DNA of 64,000 nt from Enterobacter cloacae (lineage in GTDB: Bacteria; Pseudomonadota; Gammaproteobacteria; Enterobacterales; Enterobacteriaceae), in NCBI RefSeq assembly GCF_013375935.1, contig NZ_CP056117.1, forward strand, positions 2,666,001 to 2,730,000, written 5' to 3'. The notes beneath the pieces were generated by a model. The model had not been told where the DNA came from. It worked only from the letters and a program-made list of their open reading frames with translations, and made no database searches. A program made the position numbers and the translations under genes. How positions within the stretch are numbered: position 1 is the first letter of the stretch; every line of letters starts with the position of its first letter. Shown here piece by piece: positions 1 through 11,675 of this stretch.

Positions 1-1473
1 ACCGGCGTTAATAAGTCATTCCCCGGCGTTAAGGCACTCGATAATGTTAATTTAAAAGTGCGTCCTCACTCTATTCATGCGTTAATGGGTGAAAACGGTG
101 CGGGTAAATCAACGTTATTAAAATGTCTTTTTGGGATCTATCAAAAAGATTCTGGCAGCATTCTTTTTCAGGGAAAAGAGATCGATTTCCACTCAGCGAA
201 AGAAGCGCTGGAAAACGGCATCTCGATGGTACACCAGGAGTTAAACCTGGTTCTGCAACGTTCAGTAATGGATAACATGTGGTTGGGTCGTTATCCAACC
301 AAAGGCGTTTTTGTCGATCAGGACAAAATGTATCGCGATACTAAAGCCATTTTTGACGAGCTGGATATTGATATCGATCCGCGCGCGCGCGTGGGGACAT
401 TATCCGTATCCCAGATGCAGATGATCGAAATTGCCAAAGCGTTCTCCTATGATGCGAAAATCGTGATCATGGATGAGCCGACATCGTCATTAACGGAAAA
501 AGAGGTTAACCACCTTTTTACCATTATTCGCAAGCTGAAGGATCGCGGCTGCGGCATCGTCTATATCTCACATAAAATGGAAGAAATTTTCCAGCTGTGC
601 GATGAAATCACCATCCTGCGCGACGGCCAGTGGATTGCCACGCAGCCGCTGGAAGGGCTGGATATGGACAAGATCATCGCCATGATGGTTGGCCGTTCCC
701 TGAACCAGCGCTTCCCGGATAAAGAAAACAAGCCGGGCGAAGTGATTCTGGAGGTGCGAAACCTTACCTCGCTGCGTCAGCCGTCCATACGTGACGTCTC
801 TTTCGACCTGCACAAAGGCGAGATCCTGGGTATCGCGGGGCTGGTGGGCGCTAAGCGTACCGATATCGTGGAAACCCTGTTCGGGATCCGTGAAAAATCC
901 GGCGGCACCATTACGCTGCACGGCAAGAAAATCAATAACCACAACGCGAACGAAGCCATTAACCACGGTTTTGCGCTGGTGACGGAAGAACGTCGTTCAA
1001 CCGGTATTTATGCCTACCTCGATATTAACTTTAACTCGTTAATTTCGAATATCCGTAACTACAAAAGCAAAATCGGTCTGCTGGATAATTCCCGCATGAA
1101 GAGTGATACCCAGTGGGTCATTGACTCCATGCGCGTGAAAACGCCGGGCCACCGTACGCAAATTGGCTCACTCTCAGGAGGGAACCAGCAGAAGGTGATT
1201 ATCGGTCGCTGGTTATTAACGCAGCCTGAAATTCTGATGCTGGATGAACCCACGCGCGGTATCGACGTCGGGGCAAAGTTTGAGATTTACCAGCTGATAG
1301 CAGAGCTGGCTAAAAAAGATAAAGGGATCATTATTATCTCTTCCGAAATGCCGGAACTGTTAGGGATCACAGATCGTATTCTGGTTATGAGCAATGGTCT
1401 CGTTGCCGGTATTGTTGACACCAAAACGACAACGCAAAACGAAATTTTGCGTCTTGCGTCTTTGCACCTTTAA
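1..1473 (+). CDS. mglA: Galactose/methyl-galactoside ABC transporter ATPase MglA (5' end off window)
   Basis: ATP-hydrolysing subunit of the MglBAC importer, which takes up galactose and methyl galactosides with the periplasmic binding protein MglB. The frame is open from base 1, so the true start lies upstream; 490 residues are visible of about 506 expected. Two nucleotide-binding domains are present. The first has a canonical Walker A (GENGAGKST, visible residues about 31-39) and Walker B ([10 protein letters not shown]). The second has the degenerate P-loop GLVGAKRTD typical of MglA and RbsA, followed by LSGGNQQK and [13 protein letters not shown]. The stop lies 15 bp before mglC, as in the enterobacterial mglBAC operon. 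Identification rests on near-identity to E. coli MglA as I remember it. Confidence 0.97.
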   Translation, partial: TGVNKSFPGVKALDNVNLKVRPHSIHALMGENGAGKSTLLKCLFGIYQKDSGSILFQGKEIDFHSAKEALENGISMVHQELNLVLQRSVMDNMWLGRYPTKGVFVDQDKMYRDTKAIFDELDIDIDPRARVGTLSVSQMQMIEIAKAFSYDAKIVIMDEPTSSLTEKEVNHLFTIIRKLKDRGCGIVYISHKMEEIFQLCDEITILRDGQWIATQPLEGLDMDKIIAMMVGRSLNQRFPDKENKPGEVILEVRNLTSLRQPSIRDVSFDLHKGEILGIAGLVGAKRTDIVETLFGIREKSGGTITLHGKKINNHNANEAINHGFALVTEERRSTGIYAYLDINFNSLISNIRNYKSKIGLLDNSRMKSDTQWVIDSMRVKTPGHRTQIGSLSGGNQQKVIIGRWLLTQPEILMLDEPTRGIDVGAKFEIYQLIAELAKKDKGIIIISSEMPELLGITDRILVMSNGLVAGIVDTKTTTQNEILRLASLHL

Positions 1474-1488
1474 GATCAGGGGCTCCTC

Positions 1489-2499
1489 ATGAGTGCGTTA
1501 AATAAAAAAAGTTTTCTCACTTATCTGAAAGAAGGCGGTATTTACGTTGTTCTTTTAGTATTGCTGGCAATTATTATTTTCCAGGACCCTACGTTCTTAA
1601 GCCTGCTGAACCTGAGTAACATTCTGACCCAGTCTTCCGTACGTATTATTATCGCGCTCGGCGTGGCGGGGCTTATCGTTACCCAGGGGACTGACCTTTC
1701 GGCAGGACGCCAGGTGGGTCTGGCGGCGGTTATTGCGGCAACCCTGCTGCAGTCGATGGAAAACGCCAACAAGGTGTTCCCGGAGATGGCAACCATGCCG
1801 ATTTTTGTGGTGATCCTGATCGTCTGCGCCATCGGCGCGGTGATTGGCCTGATTAACGGCATCATCATCGCTTACCTGAACGTGACGCCATTTATCACCA
1901 CGCTGGGCACGATGATCATCGTTTACGGTATCAACTCCCTGTACTACGATTTCGTCGGCGCGTCCCCCATCTCCGGCTTCGACAGCGGTTTCTCCACCTT
2001 CACGCAGGGGTTTGTGGCGCTGGGCAGCTTCCGGCTCTCCTATATCACCTTCTATGCGCTGATTGCGGTGGCGTTCGTCTGGATCCTGTGGAACAAAACC
2101 CGCTTCGGTAAAAACATCTTCGCCATCGGCGGTAACCCGGAAGCGGCGAAGGTCTCCGGCGTTAACGTGGCCCTGAACCTGCTGATGATTTATGCCCTGT
2201 CCGGCGTGTTCTACGCCTTCGGCGGGCTGCTGGAAGCGGGCCGCATCGGCTCTGCCACCAACAACCTCGGCTTTATGTACGAACTGGATGCGATTGCGGC
2301 CTGCGTGGTTGGCGGCGTCTCCTTCAGCGGCGGCGTAGGCACCGTGCTGGGCGTGGTGACCGGTGTGATCATCTTCACCGTGATTAACTACGGCCTGACC
2401 TATATCGGCGTGAACCCTTACTGGCAGTACATCATCAAGGGCGCGATTATCATCTTCGCGGTTGCGCTGGATTCACTGAAGTACGCGCGTAAGAAATAA
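1489..2499 (+). CDS. mglC: Galactose/methyl-galactoside ABC transporter permease MglC
   Basis: Inner-membrane permease of the Mgl galactose importer, pairing with MglA as a dimer. The 336 residues form about ten hydrophobic segments and carry the sugar-permease (BPD_transp_2) pattern, including GNPEAAKVSGV in the cytoplasmic loop that meets the ATPase and the glycine-rich VGGVSFSGGVGTVLG. The length equals that of E. coli MglC. It is the last gene of the operon, 15 bp after mglA, and is followed by a strong terminator hairpin. The ATG sits just after GGGGCTCCTC. Confidence 0.97.
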   Translation: MSALNKKSFLTYLKEGGIYVVLLVLLAIIIFQDPTFLSLLNLSNILTQSSVRIIIALGVAGLIVTQGTDLSAGRQVGLAAVIAATLLQSMENANKVFPEMATMPIFVVILIVCAIGAVIGLINGIIIAYLNVTPFITTLGTMIIVYGINSLYYDFVGASPISGFDSGFSTFTQGFVALGSFRLSYITFYALIAVAFVWILWNKTRFGKNIFAIGGNPEAAKVSGVNVALNLLMIYALSGVFYAFGGLLEAGRIGSATNNLGFMYELDAIAACVVGGVSFSGGVGTVLGVVTGVIIFTVINYGLTYIGVNPYWQYIIKGAIIIFAVALDSLKYARKK

Positions 2500-2516
2500 G
2501 CCAATCGATAACCCTG

Positions 2517-3303
<787 letters not shown>

Positions 3304-3349
3304 TTAGCGCAAGAAACAGCGAATCAACTGAGGGGTTTTTCGTCAGACG

Positions 3350-3369
3350 GGCGGGCATTTAGGCCCGCC
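3350..3369. terminator. GC-rich hairpin downstream of cdd
   Basis: A perfect 7-bp stem GGCGGGC / GCCCGCC lies just past the cdd stop on the cdd strand. No U-rich tract follows, so it may act as a 3' end-stabilising hairpin or weak terminator rather than a classical one. Confidence 0.4.
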
Positions 3370-3376
3370 GACGTGA

Positions 3377-4261
<885 letters not shown>

Positions 4262-4389
4262 GACGTTGCCTCATCAAGGTTAATGGATCGGTAGTGTACG
4301 GAGCCGCTCGGCCTTTATATGTGATCCAAATCTCATTATGTGTGCAACTTATGAAATGAAAATGAAATTTGCGCGACGCATCGCAAATT

Positions 4390-5085
4390 TTAGCCCATTA
4401 CCGCCAGAATAATCGGGAAGATGAACGGCGCGACCAGGGAGGTAATAATCCCGCAGATCACCAGCGCCAGCGAGCTGAACGCCCCTTCCTGGTAGTCCAG
4501 CTCCGCGCAGCGTGCGGTGCCCAGGGCGTGCGAAGCGGTGCCCATCGCCAGACCGCGCGCCGCTTTGGTACGAATTTTCATGATATTCAGCAGCGTGTGG
4601 CCAAACACCGCGCCCAGGATACCGACAAATATTACGCACACGGCGCTGATGGCCGGGATGCCGCCAATGCTGCCGCCCACTGCCATGGCAATTGGCGTGG
4701 TGACGGATTTAGGCAGGATAGAGGCGGCAATCTGCGGTGACGCGCCCATCAGCAAGGCCACTGAGGTGCCGGTGATCATCGCCACCAGGCTACCCACGAA
4801 GCAGATAGTGATAATCGACTTCCAGCGAGCGCGGATCTGATGCAGTTGCTCATATAAAGGAAACGCCAGCGCCACCACGGCAGGCTGCAATAAATCGTTG
4901 AGGATCTTGCTCCCGGCGAAGTAACGCTCGTAGGGAATGCCGGTGAGCAGCAGGAAAGGAATAATTACCACCATGGCAACCAGCAGCGGGTTAAGCAGCG
5001 GCATTTTGAAACGAACCGCAAGCTTACGCGCGGCGAAGAACACCGCCAGCGTTAACGGCAGGGACCACCAGATATTGGCCATCAT
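4390..5085 (-). CDS. yohK: YohK, CidB/LrgB-family membrane protein
   Basis: A 231-residue polytopic inner-membrane protein of the CidB/LrgB family, the larger partner of a CidA/LrgA-like protein. The family is linked to holin/antiholin-like control of murein hydrolases and, in some bacteria, to transport of small organic acids. The conserved stretch [18 protein letters not shown] and the [18 protein letters not shown] loop are present. The start codon overlaps the yohJ stop by 4 bp (ATGA), so the two are translationally coupled. AGGAG lies about six bases before the ATG; a second ATG follows directly, so MM or M are both possible N-termini. Confidence 0.93.
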   Translation of the reverse strand: MMANIWWSLPLTLAVFFAARKLAVRFKMPLLNPLLVAMVVIIPFLLLTGIPYERYFAGSKILNDLLQPAVVALAFPLYEQLHQIRARWKSIITICFVGSLVAMITGTSVALLMGASPQIAASILPKSVTTPIAMAVGGSIGGIPAISAVCVIFVGILGAVFGHTLLNIMKIRTKAARGLAMGTASHALGTARCAELDYQEGAFSSLALVICGIITSLVAPFIFPIILAVMG

Positions 5086-5480
5086 TTTTTAGCTCCTTTC
5101 TGCCCGACCACGCGACGTTCACCGTGCACCAGATGCGAGCTCCAGCTCACCACCAGGAATACCACCAGCGTGCTGATGGCGCAGGAGACAACAATCGGGC
5201 CGAACTGCGCTTTAAGCACATCGTAATACTGCATTACCCCAACGCCGATAGGCACAAAGAGCAGGGCCATATAGCGAATAAGCACGAAGCATCCCGGGTT
5301 GACCCATTGCACAGGCAGGACCTGTAATGCCAGCAGCACAAACAGGATCAGCATGCCGATAATGCTGCCGGGGATGACGATGGGCAGCAGCGAGGCGATA
5401 AAAATGCCGGCGTACAGACAAGCATAAATCAGGACGAAGGCGCGAAGATATTGCCAGATAGTATTCAGTGATTTGCTCAT
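5082..5480 (-). CDS. yohJ: YohJ, CidA/LrgA-family (holin-like) membrane protein
   Basis: A 132-residue membrane protein with about four transmembrane segments and the CidA/LrgA pattern [17 protein letters not shown]. It is the small partner of YohK. I chose the ATG at 5480 because AAGGA lies eight bases upstream and the resulting length equals E. coli YohJ; a longer in-frame start at 5516 would add 12 residues without homology. It forms a two-gene unit with yohK, overlapping by 4 bp. Confidence 0.93.
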   Translation of the reverse strand: MSKSLNTIWQYLRAFVLIYACLYAGIFIASLLPIVIPGSIIGMLILFVLLALQVLPVQWVNPGCFVLIRYMALLFVPIGVGVMQYYDVLKAQFGPIVVSCAISTLVVFLVVSWSSHLVHGERRVVGQKGAKK

Positions 5481-5648
5481 GGTGAAAGTCCTTGCTGAGA
5501 CGTATTCATCATACAATTAAACCTGAAAATGTGCCACGGATCACATCATGAATTTTGCGCATGCCAGACATTCCGCAATGGAACGCCGGGCTTTCAACAT
5601 ACATAGAGAGCAGCTACTATAGCGCGTCTTTTTTCACAGGTACTCAGA

Positions 5649-6584
5649 ATGCGTGTTTTACTGGCCCCGATGGAAGGCGTGCTCGACTCGCTCGTGCGCG
5701 AGCTGCTAACCGAGGTGAACGATTACGATCTTTGCGTGACGGAGTTCTTGCGCGTGGTCGATATGCTGCTGCCAGAAAAATCATTTTATCGCCTCTGCCC
5801 TGAGCTGCACCGCCAGAGCCGTACCCCTTCCGGAACGCTGGTGCGCATCCAGCTGCTCGGCCAGTATCCCGAGTGGCTGGCGGAAAACGCCGCCCGCGCG
5901 GTGGCGCTTGGCTCTTACGGGGTTGACCTTAACTGCGGCTGTCCGTCAAAGCTGGTGAACGGCAGCGGCGGCGGGGCGACACTGCTCAAGGATCCTGAGC
6001 TGATTTATCGCGGCGCAAAGGCCATGCGTGAGGCGGTGCCGTCGCATCTGCCGGTCACGGTTAAGGTACGTCTTGGGTGGGACAGTGGCGATAAGCAATT
6101 TGAAATTGCTGACGCGGTGCAGCAGGCCGGGGCAACCGAGCTGGTGGTTCACGGACGCACCAAAGAGGACGGCTATAAAGCCGAGCGCATCAACTGGCAG
6201 GCCATAGGCGAGATCCGCAAGCGGCTTGCCATACCGGTTATCGCCAACGGTGAAATCTGGGATTACGAGAGCGCGCAGGCCTGCCTGAAGGAGACCGGCT
6301 GTGATGCGGTGATGATCGGCCGCGGCGCGCTTAACGTGCCAAACCTCAGCCGGGTGGTGAAATATAACGAGCCGCGCATGCCGTGGGCTGACGTGGTGAA
6401 GCTGTTGCAAAAATACACGCGGCTGGAGAAGCAGGGCGATACCGGGCTGTACCACGTTGCGCGCATTAAACAGTGGCTGAGCTATTTGCGTAAAGAGTAC
6501 GGCGAAGCGCTGGGGTTATTTCAGGAGATCCGGACGCTGCAAACCTCGGCAGAGATTGCGCGGGTGATCCAGTCGAAGCATTAA
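5649..6584 (+). CDS. dusC: tRNA-dihydrouridine(16) synthase DusC
   Basis: FMN-dependent enzyme that reduces uridine 16 in the tRNA D-loop to dihydrouridine. The 311 residues start with the Dus signature ([11 protein letters not shown]), followed by VDLNCGCPS with the catalytic Cys at about 98, [18 protein letters not shown] (FMN phosphate region) and IGRGALNVP. The C-terminal helical domain binds tRNA. It is transcribed alone and divergently from yohJ, and is followed by a GC-rich hairpin. Earlier annotations call this gene yohI. Confidence 0.95.
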   Translation: MRVLLAPMEGVLDSLVRELLTEVNDYDLCVTEFLRVVDMLLPEKSFYRLCPELHRQSRTPSGTLVRIQLLGQYPEWLAENAARAVALGSYGVDLNCGCPSKLVNGSGGGATLLKDPELIYRGAKAMREAVPSHLPVTVKVRLGWDSGDKQFEIADAVQQAGATELVVHGRTKEDGYKAERINWQAIGEIRKRLAIPVIANGEIWDYESAQACLKETGCDAVMIGRGALNVPNLSRVVKYNEPRMPWADVVKLLQKYTRLEKQGDTGLYHVARIKQWLSYLRKEYGEALGLFQEIRTLQTSAEIARVIQSKH

Positions 6585-6603
6585 GCAAAGCGTTACTATG
6601 CTC

Positions 6604-6622
6604 GCCCGGCAGGACGCCGGGC
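6604..6622. repeat. REP-like palindrome after dusC
   Basis: A perfect 7-bp inverted repeat GCCCGGC / GCCGGGC with a 5-base loop lies between the convergent dusC and yohP genes. It resembles enterobacterial REP palindromes and has no U-tract on either side. Confidence 0.55.
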
Positions 6623-6629
6623 GACAGAA

Positions 6630-6713
6630 TCAGAAAATCATCTTGAATACGCCGGTTACCACCAGCAGCCCTATCAGAAATATAATCAAAATAACCCACA
6701 ATAGTATTTTCAT
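6630..6713 (-). CDS. yohP: YohP, 27-residue membrane protein
   Basis: A 27-residue single-span protein. The sequence MKILLWVILIIFLIGLLV plus a GVFKMIF tail is nearly identical to E. coli YohP, and its position between dusC and mdtQ is conserved. AGGAG lies seven bases before the ATG, which decides this start over the longer open frame reaching 6878. In E. coli YohP is used as a model for post-translational insertion of very small membrane proteins; its function is unknown. Confidence 0.9.
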   Translation of the reverse strand: MKILLWVILIIFLIGLLVVTGVFKMIF

Positions 6714-6917
6714 TCGCTTCTCCTGCGTATGTCTGTCGTGAATAAGTGTAGCAGCCAATTCATAATTGGTATGAATACATGTAATTAATACATTTTTTAA
6801 GGATATAAATTTCCGAATATAAAAATGTATGACAATGTACGGATTGCCACGCGTTACTAAAAAACGCTGCGCCATCAAGCGTAAGTTGCGCCTTTATTTT
6901 TTTGAGTGCATGGCGTA

Positions 6918-8336
6918 ATGAAACGTTTTCTTATTTTATCTCTGAGTGCTCCCCTTGTTTTAATCCTGGCCGCCTGCGCGCCGGAACATGCGACGGTGTC
7001 GCCAGTAAAGGCGCAAACGGCGGCCGCGTCGGTGAATAGCCCGCTGCGCCATGCCGACTGGCCGAAAAGCGAATGGTGGAAAGACTATAACGATCCGCAG
7101 CTCAGTTCGCTGATCGCCAAAGCGATAGCCGATGCGCCGGATATGCAAATTGCCCGGCAGCGCATCACGCTGGCGGAAGCGCAGGCGAAGGCCGCCATCG
7201 CTGCGGATGGCCCGCAGATGGATTTTTCCGCAGACGTGGAGCGGCAAAAAATGTCGGCTGAGGGGCTGATGGGGCCGTTTGCCCTGACTGACCCCGCTGC
7301 GGGAACTACCGGTCCGTGGTACACCAACGGGACCTTTGGCCTGACGGCGGGCTGGGATCTGGATTTGTGGGGCAAAAATCGCGCCCGGATTGAGGCCCGC
7401 ATCGGTAAAGTGAATGCGCAAAAAGCGGAGCTGGAGCAAACCCGCCAGCTGCTCGCCGGCAGCGTCGCGCGCCTGTACTGGGCGTGGCAGACCGAGGCCG
7501 CGGTGGGGGATGTGCTCGCTCAGGTTAAACGGGAGCAGGAAAATATCATCGGTGCCGATCGTGAACTCTATCAGCACGGCATTACCTCCTCGGTGGAGGG
7601 CGTTGAAACCGACATCAATGCCGGTAAAACCGACGAGCAGCTTGCTGACGTGAAGGGTAAAATGAGGGTTATTGAAGCGCGCCTGAACGCGTTGACCAAC
7701 ACGCCTTCCGTTAGCCTGGCCAAACGCCCACTGCCCGCGGTAGAGGCAACGCTGCCGTCCACGCTCGGCTACGAGCTGCTGGCCCGCCGTCCGGATCTGC
7801 AGGAAGCCCACTGGTATATCGAAGCGTCCATGAGCGAAGTGGATGCAGCGAAAGCCGCGTTCTATCCCGACGTCAATATGATGGCCTTCTTACAGCAGGA
7901 TGCGCTGCACCTGAGCGATCTGTTCCGCTCGTCCGCGCAGCAGATGGGCGTGACCGCCGGGCTGACGCTGCCGATCTTTGACAGCGGTCGCCTGAATGCG
8001 AACCTGGATATCGCTCAGGCGCAGAACAACCTCTCCGTGGCGAACTACAACAAGGCCGTGGTGGACGCCGTAAATCAGGTCGCCCGCACGGCCAGCGAAG
8101 TGGAAACGCTGACCGCCAAAAATCAGCACCAGCAGCAGATCGAAAAAGACGCGGCGCGAGTCGTTGCGCTGGCGCAGGCGCGCTTCAGCGCGGGGATCGT
8201 TGCCGGTGCGCGGGTGAGCGAGGCAAAAATCCCGGCGCTCAGGGAGCGTATTTCCGGCCTGATGCTGAAAGGCCAGTACGTGGATGCCACGCTCCAGCTG
8301 ACCTCCGCGCTGGGTGGCGGATATCATCACGGCTAA
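6918..8336 (+). CDS. mdtQ: MdtQ, outer-membrane efflux lipoprotein (NodT-like)
   Basis: An outer-membrane factor of the TolC/NodT type that would form the exit duct of a tripartite efflux or export system. A lipoprotein signal peptide ends in the lipobox LAAC (Cys20 from the ATG at 6918), so the mature protein is lipid-anchored. Two OEP repeat domains follow, with helical-barrel segments such as LARRPDLQEAHW and VNQVARTASEVETL. The match to E. coli YohG/MdtQ is strong. No inner-membrane pump or adaptor is adjacent, so the partner must be encoded elsewhere. An in-frame GTG at 6906 could add four residues. Confidence 0.92.
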   Translation: MKRFLILSLSAPLVLILAACAPEHATVSPVKAQTAAASVNSPLRHADWPKSEWWKDYNDPQLSSLIAKAIADAPDMQIARQRITLAEAQAKAAIAADGPQMDFSADVERQKMSAEGLMGPFALTDPAAGTTGPWYTNGTFGLTAGWDLDLWGKNRARIEARIGKVNAQKAELEQTRQLLAGSVARLYWAWQTEAAVGDVLAQVKREQENIIGADRELYQHGITSSVEGVETDINAGKTDEQLADVKGKMRVIEARLNALTNTPSVSLAKRPLPAVEATLPSTLGYELLARRPDLQEAHWYIEASMSEVDAAKAAFYPDVNMMAFLQQDALHLSDLFRSSAQQMGVTAGLTLPIFDSGRLNANLDIAQAQNNLSVANYNKAVVDAVNQVARTASEVETLTAKNQHQQQIEKDAARVVALAQARFSAGIVAGARVSEAKIPALRERISGLMLKGQYVDATLQLTSALGGGYHHG

Positions 8337-8386
8337 AATCGCGCGTTATCTATACTTACCTCTTTACAGATTTTCAGGAGGTGAGT

Positions 8387-9151
8387 ATGACGCGAGTCGC
8401 AATTGTTACCGCATCGGATTCGGGAATTGGTAAAACGACGGCCCTGATGCTGGCCGAACGCGGGTTTGATATCGGCGTAACCTGGCATTCGGATGAAAAA
8501 GGAGCGCTGGAAACCTGCCGTGAAGTTGAAGCGCGCGGGCAGCGCGCCGAGGCCATTCATCTGGACCTGAGCAACCTGCCGGAAGGCGCCATGGCCATTG
8601 AAACACTGGTTGCGCGCTTCGGACGGCTGGATGTGCTGGTTAACAATGCCGGGGCAATGAACAAATCGTCTTTTCTTGACCTGTCCTTTGACGACTGGCG
8701 GAACATATTTACCGTTGATGTTGACGGCGCGTTTCTCTGCTCGCAGATCGCCGCGCGTCAGATGGTGAAGCAGGGGGAAGGGGGGCGAATAGTGAACATC
8801 ACTTCGGTGCATGAACATACGCCGCTGCCGGAAGCCAGCGCCTACACCGCCGCAAAGCATGCCCTGGGCGGGTTAACCAAGTCGATGGCGCTGGAGCTGG
8901 TGCAGCATAAGATCCTGGTGAACGCCGTCGCCCCCGGCGCGATTGCCACGCCAATGAACGACATGGACGACAGCGAAGTTAAAGAGGGATCAATGCCGTC
9001 AATCCCGCTGGCGCGCCCCGGGCACACCAAAGAAATTGCCAGCCTGGTGGCGTGGCTATGCGACAGCGACGCCAGCTACACCACCGGGCAGTCGTTTATT
9101 GTCGACGGCGGTTTTATGCTGGCGAACCCGCAGTTTAAGCCACAAGGGTAG
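8387..9151 (+). CDS. yohF: YohF, short-chain dehydrogenase/reductase
   Basis: A 254-residue classical SDR oxidoreductase. The Rossmann motif TASDSGIG (residues 8-15), NNAG (86-89), Ser140 and the YxxxK pair Tyr153/Lys157 are all intact, so it should be an active NAD(P)(H)-dependent enzyme. It matches E. coli YohF along its whole length; the physiological substrate is not established. AGGAGG ends five bases before the ATG at 8387, which I prefer to an in-frame GTG at 8381 lying inside that ribosome-binding site. The gene follows mdtQ by 50 bp on the same strand. Confidence 0.93.
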   Translation: MTRVAIVTASDSGIGKTTALMLAERGFDIGVTWHSDEKGALETCREVEARGQRAEAIHLDLSNLPEGAMAIETLVARFGRLDVLVNNAGAMNKSSFLDLSFDDWRNIFTVDVDGAFLCSQIAARQMVKQGEGGRIVNITSVHEHTPLPEASAYTAAKHALGGLTKSMALELVQHKILVNAVAPGAIATPMNDMDDSEVKEGSMPSIPLARPGHTKEIASLVAWLCDSDASYTTGQSFIVDGGFMLANPQFKPQG

Positions 9152-9153
9152 AT

Positions 9154-9195
9154 ACCCTTCTCCCTCTCCCTGTGGGAGAGGGCCGGAGTGAGGGT
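9154..9195. repeat. CCCTCTCCC palindrome element, copy 1
   Basis: Stem CCCTCTCCC / GGGAGAGGG (9162-9170 and 9174-9182) with loop TGT, bounded by ACCCT and AGGGT. It lies between the convergent yohF and yohD genes. The same palindrome recurs near 11.6, 24.5, 37.8, 50.3 and 54.9 kb. Confidence 0.75.
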
Positions 9196-9207
9196 AGCAG
9201 GACGCAC

Positions 9208-9780
9208 TCACTCCTCATCCCGCCGCTTTTCGCGATGCTTAAGCCACAGCCGCACCCCAACCACCGCCACCACCACGAGGATCAACCACGCCCAGTGCTT
9301 AAGATGCCGATCGAGGTTATGCAGCCACGGCCCGATCACCTCGCCGCCCGCGTAGCCAAGCGTGGTGAAGATAAGCGCCCAGGCAATCGCCCCGATAATA
9401 TTGAGCGGCAGGAAGATTTTCGGCGGTAAGCGGCTGGCGCCAATCAGTATTGGGCCAATAATGCGAAAGCCGTACATAAAGCGGGTGCCAATCACAAACA
9501 GATAGGGATGTCGCTGGATGAGGCGCTGGGCGCGGCGGATTTTCTTTTGATGCCTGGCAAAACGCTGCAGGAGCGCTGGGCCAAAGCGCAGCCCCAGAAA
9601 GTAGAGCAGCTGATCGCCAATCATTCCGCCCAGCGCCACCGCGGCGACCACCAGCGGAAACGACAGCAGTCCCTGGTGTGCGGCGACACCGCCCAGCAGC
9701 GTGATGGTTTCGCCCTCTGCCACGCTGCCGATCACCAGCGCGGCGTAGCCATATTGCTCAATGAGACCGTTGATATCCAT
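9208..9780 (-). CDS. yohD: YohD, DedA-family membrane protein
   Basis: A 190-residue inner-membrane protein of the DedA/SNARE-associated (VTT) family. Family features are ETITLLGGVAAHQG near the N-terminus, GGMIGDQLLYFLG, and the arginine-containing FVIGTRFMYGFRIIGPILIGAS stretch, followed by a long C-terminal hydrophobic helix and a basic tail. DedA proteins are linked to phospholipid translocation and proton-motive-force homeostasis. It is very similar to E. coli YohD. It is transcribed divergently from yohC. Confidence 0.93.
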   Translation of the reverse strand: MDINGLIEQYGYAALVIGSVAEGETITLLGGVAAHQGLLSFPLVVAAVALGGMIGDQLLYFLGLRFGPALLQRFARHQKKIRRAQRLIQRHPYLFVIGTRFMYGFRIIGPILIGASRLPPKIFLPLNIIGAIAWALIFTTLGYAGGEVIGPWLHNLDRHLKHWAWLILVVVAVVGVRLWLKHREKRRDEE

Positions 9781-9937
9781 GCTGTAAATGTCATCTCCCT
9801 TAAAATGCCTGCGTTAATCATATACCCCATCCATCAACCGCGCGGCAATCAACGGAAATTTCCCACTGTACATAAAATAATCTAAAGGCTGCATTATACT
9901 TAAGCTATCGCTGACGGGCCGACAACAAGGGGGCGTT

Positions 9938-10525
9938 ATGAACCATGTCTGGGGACTTTTCTCCCATCCCGATCGTGAAATGCAGGTTATCCGAAACGAG
10001 AACGAAACGGTCGCGCATCACTACACCCACCACGTGCTGCTGATGGCGGCGGTGCCGGTGGTCTGCGCGTTTATTGGTACAACGCAAATCGGCTGGAACT
10101 TTGGTGATGGCACTGTGGTTAAGCTCTCCTGGTTTACCGGTTTGTATATGGCCATTCTGTTCTATGGACTGATGCTGGCCGGGGTGGCGGTGATGGGGCG
10201 GGTCATCCACTGGATGGCGCGCAACTACCCGCAGCGCCCGTCGCTGGCGCACTGTATGGTCTTCGCCGGGTACGTCGCGACTCCGCTGTTCTTAAGCGGC
10301 ATTGTCGCGCTCTATCCACTGGTCTGGCTGTGCGCGCTGATCGGTACGGTTGCCCTCTTTTACACCGGTTATCTGCTGTATGTGGGGGTGCCAACCTTCC
10401 TGAATATCAATAAAGAAGAGGGCCTGAGCTTCTCCAGCTCAACGCTGGCCATCGGCGTTCTGGTCCTGGAGGCGCTTCTGGCCCTGACGGTCATTCTTTG
10501 GGGCTATGGATACCGTCTCTTTTAG
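9938..10525 (+). CDS. yohC: YohC, Yip1-family inner-membrane protein
   Basis: A 195-residue protein with a short cytoplasmic N-terminus (NHVWGLFSHPDREMQ) and about five transmembrane segments, belonging to the Yip1/DUF1282 family. It is near-identical in pattern to E. coli YohC, also 195 residues. The function is unknown. It stands alone, with a 14-bp hairpin directly after its stop codon. Confidence 0.93.
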   Translation: MNHVWGLFSHPDREMQVIRNENETVAHHYTHHVLLMAAVPVVCAFIGTTQIGWNFGDGTVVKLSWFTGLYMAILFYGLMLAGVAVMGRVIHWMARNYPQRPSLAHCMVFAGYVATPLFLSGIVALYPLVWLCALIGTVALFYTGYLLYVGVPTFLNINKEEGLSFSSSTLAIGVLVLEALLALTVILWGYGYRLF

Positions 10526-10529
10526 CTCC

Positions 10530-10563
10530 GCTGCATTGCTGGCGTAAATGCCAGCAATGCAGC
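10530..10563. terminator. Long perfect hairpin after yohC
   Basis: A 14-bp perfect stem (arm GCTGCATTGCTGGC at 10530-10543, its complement at 10550-10563) encloses a 6-base loop GTAAAT, starting five bases after the yohC stop. No U-run follows, so it may be a strong 3' stabiliser rather than a classical terminator. Confidence 0.5.
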
Positions 10564-10691
10564 ATCTGCTCATGATTCTCCGCTGGCGACATCGTTCGCC
10601 GCCCGCTATGATGCCGAAGCCAGCCTGTGAAGCGCGTCGACGCAGGCGGTGTACGTCATAACGTGCGTGAATCATTATCAGAAGTCTCATC

Positions 10692-11615
10692 ATGCTGAAA
10701 TTCCGAGTTTCGCTACTTAGCCTTGCGCTGCTGTTGGGTGTGTCCGCTACCGCGCCAGCCGTCGCCAAAACCCCCGCAGTCGCTACCGCTGCTGCGCAGC
10801 CACAGATTGCTTCCGGCAGCGCGATGATCGTTGACCTGAACACCAACAAGGTGATCTACGCCAGTCAGCCGGATCTGGTGCGCCCGATTGCCTCTATTAC
10901 CAAAGTCATGACCGCGATGGTGGTGCTTGATGCGCGACTGCCGCTGGACGAAAGGCTGAAGGTGGATATCAGCCACACGCCGGAGATGAAAGGGATCTAT
11001 TCCCGCGTTCGTCTGAACAGCGAAATCAGCCGTAAAAATATGCTGCTGCTGGCGCTGATGTCCTCTGAGAACCGCGCGGCGGCAAGCCTCGCCCATCATT
11101 ATCCTGGCGGTTACGACGCGTTTATTCGCGCGATGAACGCAAAAGCCAAAGCGCTGGGAATGAAAAACACCCGTTTCGTGGAGCCAACCGGCCTGTCGAT
11201 CCATAACGTCTCGACGGCGCGAGATTTAACGAAGCTGCTGATCGCCAGTAAGCAATACCCGCTGATTGGCCAGCTCAGCACCACGCGTGAAGATATGGCG
11301 ACATTCTCGAACCCGGCCTACACGCTGCCGTTCCGGAACACCAACCATCTGGTTTACCGTGACAACTGGAATATTCAGCTAACCAAGACCGGCTTTACCA
11401 ATGCGGCAGGGCACTGCCTGGTGATGCGCACCGTGTTCAACGGCAAGCCGGTGGCGCTGGTGGTGATGGATGCCTTCGGCAAATACACTCACTTTGCCGA
11501 TGCGAGCCGCCTGCGTACCTGGATTGAAACCGGGAAAGTGCAGCCGGTGCCGGCTTCAGCGCTGGCGTATAAAAAGCAGAAAGCGCAGCAGATGGCAACG
11601 GCGCAGAACGACTGA
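10692..11615 (+). CDS. pbpG: D-alanyl-D-alanine endopeptidase PbpG (PBP7)
   Basis: A low-molecular-weight penicillin-binding protein that cleaves D-Ala-meso-DAP cross-links in peptidoglycan, in the periplasm. The 307 residues start with a Sec signal peptide ending near AVAK. The peptidase S11 triads are intact: SITK (Ser68-Lys71, nucleophile Ser68), SEN (125-127) and KTG (232-234). It lacks the long C-terminal amphipathic extension of PBP5/6, as expected for PBP7/8. It matches E. coli PbpG throughout. No strong Shine-Dalgarno precedes the ATG. Confidence 0.96.
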   Translation: MLKFRVSLLSLALLLGVSATAPAVAKTPAVATAAAQPQIASGSAMIVDLNTNKVIYASQPDLVRPIASITKVMTAMVVLDARLPLDERLKVDISHTPEMKGIYSRVRLNSEISRKNMLLLALMSSENRAAASLAHHYPGGYDAFIRAMNAKAKALGMKNTRFVEPTGLSIHNVSTARDLTKLLIASKQYPLIGQLSTTREDMATFSNPAYTLPFRNTNHLVYRDNWNIQLTKTGFTNAAGHCLVMRTVFNGKPVALVVMDAFGKYTHFADASRLRTWIETGKVQPVPASALAYKKQKAQQMATAQND

Positions 11616-11628
11616 GCAAAGCTTTCTT

Positions 11629-11662
11629 CCTCGCCCACAGGGAGAGGGCCGGGGTGAGGGCA
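11629..11662. repeat. CCCTCTCCC palindrome element, copy 2 (partial)
   Basis: Contains the GGGAGAGGG arm and the flanking GGCCGGGGTGAGGG seen next to other copies, but the opposite arm is degraded (TCGCCCACA). It lies in the short gap between pbpG and the broken acetyltransferase gene. Confidence 0.6.
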
Positions 11663-11675
11663 CGATCTGGTGCCC

